Assembly: GCA_023238725.1 (NCBI GenBank)
Contig: CM041547.1
Coordinates: forward strand, 22,182,744-22,246,743
Direction of reading: 5' to 3'
Length of the DNA: 64,000 nucleotides
From: Scortum barcoo
Lineage: Eukaryota > Chordata > Actinopteri > Centrarchiformes > Terapontidae
Positions 40,331-51,129 of this stretch are shown one piece after another. Below the pieces are notes generated by a model. That model was given only the letters and a program-made list of their open reading frames with translations, had not been told where the DNA came from and searched no databases. The stretch's first letter is position 1; every line of letters begins with the position of its first letter. The position numbers were made by a program, and so were the translations under genes.

Positions 40331-40446
40331 AGGACACAGGTCACACAAATGATGAACAAATGGCACTATAAAATAGGAAAAAAGTGTAAAAGTGATATCA
40401 TATAGTATGTGTGATATTATATTATAAAGCAATAGACTATTCAGTA
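40331..40446. other. Junction spacer between duplication units
   Basis: 116 bp of AT-rich sequence (GATATCATATAGTATG and similar) lying between the end of unit A homology and the start of unit B. It matches neither the left flank of unit A nor the right flank of unit B, so it marks the breakpoint. Confidence 0.6.
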
Positions 40447-41315
40447 AAGTACCTTGTCTCCAAATCACACAAAAAAAACTTTCTGAGCAACAAAAAAGCT
40501 TCTCTGAGAAGCCTTTCCACACCTCCCTGTGAGACCATGTGCACAGAGACAGGAGGGAACACCATGTACTTTAAGTACCATAAAGGGCTTCCTTTGCAGA
40601 AACCCAACGTATAAGACTGAATTGATCAAACAATGCCATTAATACCTACATATCTTCAGATGAGATGTCCTGGTCCTGAGTTAGTCTGCAAATAGTGCAG
40701 GAATCAGCAGAAAGGGGGGCTTTGCTGCACTGCAACTGCTCTGTAGTAAATGTGATCTCATTGAAAGGGGGTGTGTAGTTTTACGACCGTGTGCATGTGT
40801 GTGCATGTGTGTCTCATGGTATGTGCCGATGCCAGGGGCTAAAAGACAAAGGGGGGAGGGGAGAGGAGATAAAGAAAGAGGGAAAAAAAAGAAAGAAAGC
40901 GCAACAGACTGAAAAGAAGTGCCTGTTTGAGATTCCATCAGGGTTAAACGTAGCTATAGAGGTGGGGGGGCTCTGCACACATGTAACATTTATGTCTGCA
41001 CAGACATGGTGTGCTGCAACAAGCTCGATGTCTCAGCCCAGGTGAAATATGGCCCCTGTGGTTCTCAAAGCTTCCCTGCAGACCTTTCTTCATATCATTT
41101 CCTTATTATCTGTCTCTGTGCACATTTCTCACTCATATGCATGACAAGACCCTCAGGCTGTGTGCTAAATTTGTGCAAATAACACCACGTACTTGTATAC
41201 CCAAAACACGCCCACTTCTTTTGCTTTGTAAGACAAAGCCAGCAACATAAACCTGTTTTCTGACAACAAGTGGATATTTGCTTACAGCAAATGGAGACAG
41301 GAAAATACAAATGTG

Positions 41316-41395
41316 TGTGCATGTGTGTGTGTGTGTGTGTGCGTGCATGTGTGTGTGTGTGTGTGTGTGTAAAAGTGCGTGTTTGTGTGTGAACA
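41316..41395. repeat. GT-rich microsatellite, unit B
   Basis: Counterpart of the 34.4-kb repeat. The following bases (AACATTAGTACAAAGG) are not present in unit A, so the locus has diverged by slippage and small insertion. Confidence 0.85.
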
Positions 41396-41799
41396 TTAGT
41401 ACAAAGGTTACCTGTGTGAAGGAGGCAGAGGGCTGCCAAAGGCTGCTGAAGGAATGTGTAGGCACTTTGTGTGTGATGTCCTTGAGAGGAGAGTTGATGT
41501 GTAACTTTGTGAAAAGAAAAGACATTCTGAACCTAAAGCTCCTGTTCTGTTTGGATCCCCCCTAAAACAGCTCAAAAACACATTTAATATTATTTTATCA
41601 GCTGTATTATATTATGTCTGTTATTTTGCACACACACATGCACACTGGGGTCTGTGAGGAAGTCATAATGAGGATGGAATTTAATGGTCAACAAAATCTG
41701 AAACAAAAACAGAATTATTTTTATTACCTAATTACATACATACTAATTGTGAGACTGATTGAAAAACAGATTATATTTATTATTAGTTGACTTACTACT

Positions 41800-43924
41800 C
41801 CCCTCCTTGAACCGCCACTTTACAATGGTGGAGGGTTTTTGTGCCCGAATGATCCTAGGATCTATGTTGTTGGGGGCATTACGCCCCTGGTAGGGTCTCC
41901 CATGGCAAACAGGTCCTAGGTGATGGGCCAGGCTAAGAGCGGTTCACTGAAGCTCATCATGGATAAAAGAACAACAACAAGTACCTTTATGTCGCCCAGA
42001 TTGGCGTTACCGGGGCCCCACCCTGGAGCCAGGCTTGGGGTGGGGTAGTGGGGCTCGCAGGCGAGCGCCTGGTGGCCAGGTCTTTTGCCCATAAGACGTG
42101 GGCCTGCCTTCCACTAGGCTCAGGAAGGTCCATGAGGGGCAGGTGCAATGTGGTTTGGGTAGCAGTCGTGGCGGGCAGGGGGCCTCAACAACCCAATCCC
42201 TGGACCAAAACTCTGGACATAGGGACATGTAATGTCACCTCGCTTGGGGGAAGGAGCCTGAGCTTAAGATAAGATAAGATAAGATCTTTTATTGATCCCA
42301 CGGTGGGGAAATTCCACTGTTACAGCGGACCATGTTGGCCTGTGGGACTCCTGGCACGCAGTTGACAGGTACCAGGCCAGGCCAAGCAAGCCACAGCCCG
42401 GGCGGTCCTGGAGGCAAAAACTCGGGTCTGGGAGGAGTTCGGTGAGGCCATGGAGGAAGGACTTATCGGTCAGGCCTCGAAGAAATTCTGGCAAACCATC
42501 CGGCGCCTCAGAAGGGGGAAGCAGCACTCTGCCAACACTGTTTACAGTGGGGGTGGGGAGCTATTGTTGACCTCAACTGGGGACATTGTCAGACGGACGG
42601 TGGAAGGAATACTTCGAGGATCTCCTCAATCCCACCGACATGCCTTACCACTGAGGAAGAAGCGGAGGCTGGGGACTCTGAGGTGGATGAGATCTGCCCT
42701 GAGTACCTCAAGTCTCTGGATGTTGTGGGGCTGTCTTGGCTGACAAGCCTCTGCAGCATTGCATGGAGGTCGGGGACAGTACCTCTGGAGTGGCAAATCC
42801 GGGGTGGTGAGTGAGTGTTCCAACTACAGGGGGATCACACTTCTCAGCCTCCCCGGGAAGGAAAGTCTACGTCCAGGGTACTGGAGAGGAGAATTCAGCT
42901 GATAATCGAACCTCGGATTCAGGAGGAAAATGCGGTTTTCATCCCGGTCGTGGAAACACTGGACCAGCTCTATACCATCCGCAGGGTGCTGGAGGGTTTA
43001 TGGAAGTTTGCCCAACCAGTCCACATGTGCTTTGTGGATCTGGAGAAGGCATTCAACCGTGTCTGTGGGGGGTGCTCCACGAGTATGGGGTCCGGGAGCC
43101 TTTGCTAAGGGCTGTTCGGTGTCTGTACGACCGGAGCAGGAGCTTGGTTCGCATTGCCGGCAGTAAGTCCAGACCTGTTCCCAGTGCATGTTGGACTCTG
43201 GCAGGGCTGCCTTTTGTCACTGGTCCTGTTCATAATCTTTATGGACAGGATTTCTAGGCGTAGCCAGGGCCGGAGGGAGTCCGGTTTGGGAACCACAGGA
43301 TTTCATCTCTGCTTTTTCACGCAGATGATGTTGTCCTGTTGGCTTCATCAGGCCAGGACCTTTAGCATGTACTGGGGCGGTTTGCAGCCGAGTGTGAAGC
43401 GGCTGGGAATGAGAATCAGCACCTCCAAATCTGAAGCCATGGTTCTCGACTGGAAAAGGGTTGCGTGCCCTCTCTGGGTGGGTGGAGAGGTCCTTCCTCA
43501 AGTGGAGTGGACTTCAAGTATCTCAGGGTCTTGTTCACGAGTGAGGGAAAGATGGAGCGTGAGATTGACAGGCGGATTGGTGCAACGAATGAAGAAGGAG
43601 CTAAGTCAAAAGGCGAAAAGCTCTCGATTTACCGGTCAATCTACGCTTCCCACCCTCACCTATGGTCATGACCTTTGGGTCATGACCGAAAGGACAAGAT
43701 CATGCGGATACAAGCGGCTGAAATGAAGTTTCCTCTGCAGGGTGGCTGGGCATTCCCTTAGAGATAGGGTGAAGAAGCTCAGTCACTCGGAAGGAGCTCG
43801 GAGTAGAGCCGCTGCTCCTTCACATCGAGAGGAGTCAGCTGAGGTGGCTTGGGCATCTGTTTCGGATGCCCCCTGGAACGCCTCCCTTAGGGTGGTGTTC
43901 CAGGCATGTCCCACCGGGACTGTT
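41800..43924 (+). mobile_element. Fragment of a non-LTR retrotransposon in unit B, inactive
   Basis: Sense-orientation LINE debris. It runs from a 5' region with many G/C runs (41,800-42,262) to reverse-transcriptase pieces in shifting frames: FVDLEKAFNRV near 43,033, REPLLRAVRCLYDRSRSLVRIAG (split by frame), ILFIIFMDRISRR-like at 43,225-43,260, a QMMLSC equivalent of the ADDVV site at 43,322, RISTSKSEAMVLD at 43,414-43,452, and SIYRSIY near 43,640. Many frameshifts; the endonuclease part is deleted and the 3' end is cut inside the ORF with no tail. Unit A has 204 bp of ordinary sequence at this place. Clade is left open. Confidence 0.85.
42262..42330 (-). repeat. LINE 3' tail with (GATAA)n nested in the LINE fragment
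   Basis: GATAA units followed by TCTTTTATTGATCCCACGG and GGGGAAATTCCACTGTTACAGC. Read on the minus strand this is a LINE 3' end (GGGATCAATAAAAGATC then TTATC repeats) of a kind common in fish. It sits exactly where the host LINE loses its endonuclease region. Confidence 0.65.
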
Positions 43925-45427
43925 GTGTCTTGATTTAATCAATTAGCAAATGTGCTTACTGCTATGAATGAAAAGACCATCTTTTTGCCTCAAAGTTAAG
44001 ATTTTAAACAACATTACTTAGACCCAGAAAAGCACATTTTCTGTGATTTTGTGTCACATTATTGTAGATGTAGACTTTGTGTCCCAGTTGTTTGATCTCT
44101 GTTGGATCATGCTCCTCTCCGCCTGTGATTCCTGCTCTTTTGGACCTGCCAGTCCACTCATGTCCACCAGATGTCCTCACTGAGTCTCCGCCTCTGTCCA
44201 CCTGCTCTGCCCTGCTGTAAAAATGTAGTTATCTGAGTCATTTTTGACCCCATAATCCATGTCTTTGTTAATTAATGACATTTGGAAACCAAGATGAATA
44301 TAGTCGTTAATCCACAGCCCATAAAACCTTTCTGTATTTGGAGTAACAACAATGCTTCATTATCATTTCCATATTTGGCCACCTTCACCAAATGTCAAAG
44401 TTCAGGTAGGAATGAAGGAAAGGCTTACCACGTCAATACTTTTCCACATATAAAATGTTAATTTTTTACACATTTTGCTGTGAGGTCAGTCAAACAATGA
44501 TGTCAATTAAACACAAGAGCTACATATCATGTGAAGGAGATCATATAGAAACCTCTATGCCGAGTAGATATGATGACATTGTTCCCACAAGAAGAAATTG
44601 ATATTAATGAAAGGGCTCAGAAGGATTCACAAATGTACTTCATGTTTTGAAGTACATTTGTACTTTGCACTGTGACTCTCCACAAAAATATTTTTCAATC
44701 AAAGACTGATCAGACTCCATGGAGTCCTGTTATGTAACGAACTATAAAAAATACATAGCCCTAATGCGGGTTATCAACAGGAGAACGCTCTCAAAAACTG
44801 ATCAGAGGAGGGCTTCATGGAATTTTAGGACATAAAAGAGAAACAACATTCAGACTGAGACTACTCCCACATCTGGATCATTTGATGATCACGTTTGCAC
44901 AATATCTTTCAAACCTACCAATATTAAACAAACAAACAAACAAATAAATTAAATTGTTAAACGCTTAAATATAAAATGGATTTAAATAAAAGGCAACGGA
45001 CTGTAAGAACTCTATGTTGAGATGTTGTTATTCTCTTTCCATATTAGCATGTTTACCTTCAGGTTTGAGGATACAGGTAACAGGTGGGATAACTCGGACA
45101 CAATGTACCGTTGTGAGTTATGGACTTAGTGATTTAACCATCAAAAGAAGTTAAGGAACAGACGTGTCACAGCGTCATTACAAAACTGGGTGTGAACATC
45201 GGTGTTTTTATTCATTCATCTAATTAAGATCTGGGAGGGACTTTTTCCGCATTTGTGCCACACGCACACACACACACACACAGTCATCGACCTGTGGCTG
45301 CGTCCTGTTGCATCCATTCAATTCTCCTTGACCATGTTTCTCATTATGAAGCAGAACCAAAGAGGTTCCAGACAATCAGCGCACACTCATCTTCTGCTGC
45401 ATAACCAATGTGCTGAAACCAAGGAAC

Positions 45428-45434
45428 TATAAAA
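45428..45434 (+). promoter_or_regulatory. TATA box of prl copy B
   Basis: Identical TATAAAA 70 bp upstream of the copy B start codon; the surrounding promoter is essentially the same as in copy A. Confidence 0.75.
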
Positions 45435-45497
45435 CGGAGGCAAAATGGACAAAGAGAAAGAAGCAGCGAGGAGAAAAAGGAGAAGCAAAGAAGAGAG

Positions 45498-48117
45498 ATG
45501 GCTCACAGAAATACTGATGGAAGCAAACTCTTCGTGATGGGTGAGGACAGCTGGTCTGTTTGATCTATTGATGGACTTGTTTGAAACTCTGCAACCATTT
45601 TCATGTGTTTGTCTGGGATCTGTACAATGCTATCCAATACACTAAAATGACATTGATCTATTTTATAATGTTAAGAGAGTTTTTAACTAATGAAAAAATG
45701 AAAACCTTGTTTGTTTGTTTTTTTAAATATCAGAGCTATAACTACAAATTATCCTGCCTGTTCTATGGATACCAGCTCATCACAGATCCAGTATAATGGC
45801 AAATATGTCACTTGATAAGTAAGAATGCTGCATTGCATTGCAGTAGGAAAACACCAAAAATATGTTTAAGGCTTTATTGGCTGACCAAATTTAATGGATT
45901 TCTATTACAAATATTTGGTAATATTTCATGTTCATGTTAAACAAAGCAAATCCTTAGAAAAAATACAACATCTTGAAGAGGTGTGTAAAGGACACTGAAA
46001 TATTTTGTGTAAAATATTGAATCAGATTGGAAATCAGTTAAAGCTGCTTGTTGCTAAAGCTTATTTCACAACCTTAACATTTAATAAAATGGACACTCAG
46101 TGGTGTGTTTGGGTTCTCACTGTCAGGGTTGGGTGAAGGGCGAAGTAAAGTTTGGACCCAGGATGCAGACGAGGCCCGGAGGCAGAGTAGATTAAATGAC
46201 TCTTTATTTAGGGAATACAGGTAAACAGGAAGAACATGATGGGCAGGAACGGATGGACGGGCAGGCAGGAACACAGGAACACACTAGGGGTGGTGACATT
46301 GACAACACGACAAGGAACAAAGGAAAGGGACCGGTATATATACACTGTGGGGGACAGGGAAGTGGAAACAGGTGAGGAGACTAACAGGGGACAGGTGAAA
46401 CTAATAAGGGAGGAGCAGAATAATCAGAGGCGGGAAAACACACAAGGACAGGAAGTCAAGTGGTAGACAAGTCAGGAGCAGAGGGAATACAAAATAAAAC
46501 AGGAAGTGAGCAAAACTGGAGAAGATAAACTCAAAGACAGGAGACAAGAAACAACTGACAAAGGAACACAGGGAACAAGAGACAAGGAAGGACACAAGGA
46601 ACACCAGACCGAGGAAGCACAAGGGGCCACAAGAAACACAAGGCAGAGAAAACAACAGGGCAGAAAGTGAACCATAACACTCACTGGGAGGGCGAGGTCT
46701 TTAAGGCCCGCTGAGGCAACATCATGGGACATTTGACTTTACGAATAAGGTTGACTTGATTAACACAAAACAAAAAAAATCAACTCTGTATCATCTCTGT
46801 CATTCCCCCATGCTCTGCAGTCTTGTATGTGGCGGCGACGTGCACCGCCATCCCCATCAGTGACCTGCTGGACCGAGCCTCTCAGCGCTCCAACATCCTG
46901 CATTCCCTCAGCACAACACTCACACAAGAGCTGGTCAGCGCCTGTTTTATCTCTCTGTCTTTGCATTGTCTCAGGTGTCGGAGATCTTCCTCGATATACA
47001 TGATAAATCGCCTGTTAAAACCCTATTCAGCTGTGCTCTCGGCCTCCTGATGCCCTGGGGCTAAATTATGTGGGTGCTTGGACTGCGTCATACTGGCACG
47101 CAGGTCAAGTTTTCTCATGCATTCAGCACAGTAAGAATAAAACTACGCCAGTCAAAAGAAAGCCATTACTGTGAATATTTGAGTTATCTCAAAGTAATAG
47201 TTACCATTAAAATAACTATTAAAAGACCAAGGTTTTGCATGACTCAGTTTACATTTTCAACCCCCCAGGTGCCCATAAACTTCCATTCATTTATGTGTCA
47301 GAATTATAAAACTTGCTTTCCATCAAAGTAAAATTAAGCAACCACACTCCTTAATAATCCAAAATAATCTTCTCTCCTTCCCAGGACACTCATTTCCCCC
47401 CTATGGGCCGGGTGATCATGCCCCGCCCCTCAATGTGCCACACCTCCTCTCTACAGACGCCCAATGACAAGGCGCAGGCTCTGCAAATATCAGTAAGTGA
47501 CTGTACATCTTTATGTTTCTCATTTCTTCCTTACGCTTTGCTTCTCTGTGAACCCATCAGATCATATTTCCTTAGATGTTTGATCAGCATAATGTTAATG
47601 CGGTTTGACTTCCTCTCCAGGAAGCCGACCTGCTGTCCTTGGCCCGCTCCCTGCTTCAGGCCTGGGTAGACCCCCTGTTAGTCCTGTCTACGTCCGCTCC
47701 CACCCTGCCTCACCCTGCAAAGAACAGCATATCCAACAAGATCCAGGAGCTGCGGGAGCACTCCAAGAACCTGGGAGACGGGCTCAACATCATATCTGAC
47801 AAGGTGTGTAAGAGTCGGAGGAAGAAGCCTTGAACAAACTGTGTTTTGCTTTTGCACTCATTTAGAATATATAACGTGTATTAAAAACATCTTTCCTCCC
47901 TTTCACCTCCTCTGTTCTCTCCCAGATGGGCCCAGTGGCTCAGACCATCTCCTTGCTGCCCTACAGAGGAGGCAATGACATTGGCCAGGACAAGATTTCC
48001 AAACTGACCAACTTTCATTTCCTGCTGTCCTGCTTCCGCCGGGACTCCAACAAGATTGACAGCTTCCTCAAAGTCCTACGGTGCCGCGCAGCCCAACTGC
48101 AGCCTGAGATGTGCTGA
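45498..48117 (+). CDS. prl: Prolactin, copy B, five coding exons, 212 aa
   Basis: Second intact prolactin gene. Exons: 45498-45540, 46821-46933, 47385-47492, 47621-47803, 47926-48117, each the same length as in copy A and with the same splice sites. The predicted protein differs from copy A at only two places: Val19 to Ala in the signal peptide and Asp39 to Asn (mature residue 15). The first valine codon of exon 2 also differs silently. Intron 1 is 1,280 bp against 632 in copy A because it holds an antisense solo LTR; intron 2 is 27 bp shorter. TATA box and 1.57 kb of proximal 5' flank are preserved, so the gene looks expressible. It is either a recent paralogue or an unresolved second haplotype. 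Confidence 0.95.
46121..46679 (-). mobile_element. Solo LTR (Gypsy-like), antisense in intron 1 of prl copy B
   Basis: The 559-bp element begins TGTCAGGG and ends ATAACA on the plus strand (TG...CA both ways) and is flanked by a 5-bp direct repeat CTCAC (46,116-46,120 and 46,680-46,684), the signature of LTR integration. On the minus strand it has a TATATATA box (46,335-46,342) and an AATAAA signal (46,203-46,208) near its 3' end, the U3-R-U5 order expected. No internal region is present, so it is a solo LTR left by recombination. Assignment to Gypsy is from its general look. Confidence 0.8.
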
Positions 48118-48835
48118 AGAGCTAGGCAGCCGGCCCGACTCTGAGACTGACGTCAAAACTTGTTTGCTACAACCGTAGATCAGCACCTATAAAGAATCAG
48201 CTACATGAGCTAATATCCTAATTTGCTAAGTAGTCGGCGTTATGAACTTTTAGAAGGTGAAGACAAGGAGTGGTTACATGGCACACACATCTTTTGTTTA
48301 AAGTGAAACTTTTAAGTCATCATGGTGCACAAAACATGAACGTCACTGATCCAATTCTCAATGAGAGTGTATAGATGCTAAGCTAAAATGTTAAAAACTC
48401 TGAAATTGGTGGTGTAACCCCTGATTGATTTTCATGGATTAAGAACAAATGGTATTTTGCCAAAGGGACAAACATGTTGTTTCTTTATCAATGTAAAGGT
48501 TTGAACAGGTTAAGATGTTTCAGGTGAGCAGCCCAGTAAGTTTTCAATGTTTATAATGTTGTCCTGTCCTGATAGTCGCTGGAGGACAAAGCATAGCTCA
48601 GACACTTCTCCAGATGTTTCCAGCTGGTCTGGTATTATGAACTATCCACAAACAATGGTCCTCCCTCCTGTGACTCCTCCTTGTCTTTTCCCTCTGCTTT
48701 GACTGACGACAAACTGCAGCATTTACACTTTAGATTTAATTACACTTTCTTTAAAGCATTTTGAATGTGATGCTTATCAATTCAAAAATCTCTTTAAAGT
48801 TTGTATCAATAAAAATCATCTCTTGCACAGTAAAA
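48118..48835 (+). other. 3' UTR of prl copy B
   Basis: Same structure as in copy A; AATAAA at 48,808-48,813. Only scattered single-base differences from copy A (for example one C/T change 20 bp after the stop codon). Confidence 0.6.
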
Positions 48836-49469
48836 TGTTGTTTCCTTGTCAGTTTTTTCATTTGAGCAAATGAGGAAGTAGTAAAATATTGACTTAAACT
48901 AATGAAGCTCATTAACCATACTCTGTCATGCTCTTTAAACCGAACCAAACAATTTTAATTATGCACTACATAACATTCAGGAAGACATTTACATCAACTG
49001 CATGCAAGCTTTTAAACATTTCAAAATGTGACCTTCTAAGGTGCTCAGAAATAAAATGGGGACAGTGTAGTGATAATGAAGGTGTGTCACTGTGACAGAG
49101 TTCAAAGAATTGATGATACGTGTTGAGATGAGTAGAAAAACTAAACATCAGACTATAAAGTCAAAGCTACTTGGCTTCAGGGTTTTGGAGGTTTTGTGGG
49201 GAGGTGAAGCTGATCGTCCCACACCTGGATCCCTCTCTGCAGGATAAACGAATCAAATGCAGCAATATTACCCAATGAGGTGAAGACATCTTGAGACATA
49301 AGGAGACTGTTTAGCTAACAAAGATGCTGAATATTAAAGGAAGCAAATCTCACATCATTTATATGAATTTTACTGACAAACAGTTTCTGTTTATTGACCT
49401 CAAGCAGCCTATGTAAGCCACCAACTGTACAGACATTAGCTGTCAATTACAGACGGTGACAAATTAGAG

Positions 49470-49930
49470 GAAAAACGTTATGGCCCCTACAGTGAGGGGG
49501 GTCCGGTGGCTCTGTTATGCTGTGAGGGGCATTTTGCTGTAATGGTTTGTGTCCAATTGTCCCATCGGAGTGAAGAGTCAATGTAAATAAATCCAAAGTT
49601 GTTCTGAGCGATCGCCTTTATCCTATGATGAAAAATGTCTATCCTGATGGGGGTGGTCTCTTCTGGGATGACAATGACTCCATCCATGAGGGGGCCCTGA
49701 ATGGTTTGAGCCATTATGGGAGACTTCGGAGCAACGTGTTAGACAGAGCTCTCCATCAATAAACACCAAATGAATGAACATCTTTTGAAGAATGGTGCTC
49801 ATCCCTCCAGGAGAGTTCAGAGACTTGGAGAATCAATGCCAATGAGGACTGAAGCTGTTCTGGACACACGTGGTGGACCAACACTTTACTGAGACACTTT
49901 ATGTTGGTTTTTCCTTTAATTTGCCATCTG
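49470..49930 (+). mobile_element. Tc1/mariner-like transposase remnant, unit B end and beyond
   Basis: Counterpart of the unit A remnant but continuing past the duplication boundary. FWDDND appears near 49,659, and the C-terminal RLGESMPMRTEAVLDTRGG-like end with its stop lies at 49,815-49,893. The WFDEDEN segment retained in unit A is deleted here. The two copies together cover more of the element than either alone. Confidence 0.65.
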
Positions 49931-50819
49931 TCTATGACTATTAACGGAAACAGCGACCCTGTGTGTGGGAGTGTGTTTGTTTTCACCTCAGTCTCTCTCT
50001 CCAGCTCTTTCATTACAGTCTCTAGCCTTATTTCTCTTGTCTCTGCATATTTATGAAGCAGAAAAAGCCGCAAATTAAATATCTGGAACTTGCACAGACA
50101 TGTCTTTGTTTCTGATTACATGTTTTCATGTATATATCACATGTATTTACAACTTTTCATTGACTTTCTTGACTCATTTTCTTGAAATAGCCTATATTTA
50201 ACCAATTAACATGCTTAATGTTTATCACCTGTTAATATTATATGTCCTATCCATACAGTGCGTGACATATGACATGTTTGACTGGGTTGTACGGAGGGGT
50301 GTGATAAAAAAAAAAAAGACCAGTGTCCTGCTTTACCAATGAAAGGAAATGCTTTCTTCTTCTTCTTCTTTTTTTTTAGGTTGAAGAACGTCTGACTTAA
50401 ATGTGTCTCCTGCCATTTCTGAAATTTAACATCATATATGGAGCCTCTGGTTGGTCACATCACATTCTTTTCCTCTCTGGTTTGTGTGCTCATTTTTGCT
50501 AAATCTGGTACTCATTTTACTCTTTGTGTCTGTGCATGAAATATTTAAACTGCACGCACAGTTTCATAAAACCAGAGGCACAGGGAGGGGTCCAATTTTA
50601 TGGGCAAAAATATGTAACTAGAAACTCAGTTTGAATTTGAACTGCTCAACCTGAAAACTGGATTTGAATTACATGATATGGTTTTGTATTGTTTAACACA
50701 AATGACTGAATGTGAACAGCAAAATGTCCACCTGTTTTAGTAAATGTATGCACAATGAGGAAAAGATGAGCTCAAAGTAGAAAAAATATAAAATTATTAT
50801 AAAATTATAAATCTAGTAT

Positions 50820-51129
50820 TTCTTTATTATCTCTTGTCTTGTGGACCCCTGTGGTTGGGACCCAGGCCCCCCCATAAACCCCCGCTCCGGCCCTGCATGT
50901 GCTCTTCAGCTTCCACGACAGTGAGCGGCTGTTTAGGCGCGCAGGGGGCGCACGGAGAGCGCGGCGGCGGATCTCTCTCTCTCTCTCTCTCTCTCTCGAC
51001 CAGGCTGGTAAACCAACACCTGCTCGCCACTCTCAGCTCCTCTCCGCCGTGTGTTGTGTATGTGAGTGTGTGTCGGGCATGAAGAACAAACACAGCCAAC
51101 AGGTGAAGGCGGCGGCGGACCGGGCCGAC
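50820..51129 (+). promoter_or_regulatory. dusp3 promoter / 5' UTR region
   Basis: CpG-rich stretch directly upstream of the dusp3 start with a (CT)n tract at 50,972-50,997, contrasting with the AT-rich DNA before 50,820. No TATA box is evident. The 154-codon minus-strand ORF over this area is a shadow of the GC-rich exon. Confidence 0.5.

Larger units (their letters stand above)
40447..49755 (+). repeat. Tandem duplication unit B (second prolactin unit)
   Basis: Direct repeat of unit A, starting at AGTACCTTGTCTCC (40,447) and ending at GACAGAGCTCTCC (49,755). It is longer because of a LINE piece (41,800-43,924) upstream of prl and a 559-bp solo LTR (46,121-46,679) in intron 1. The order in both units is the same: GT-rich region, promoter, prl, 3' flank, Tc1/mariner remnant. 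A 116-bp spacer (40,331-40,446) with no match elsewhere in the window separates the units. Confidence 0.93.

Noticed and set aside
42007..43933. Separate genes for the many ORFs at 42.0-43.9 kb
   Set aside because: All are frame fragments of one decayed LINE.
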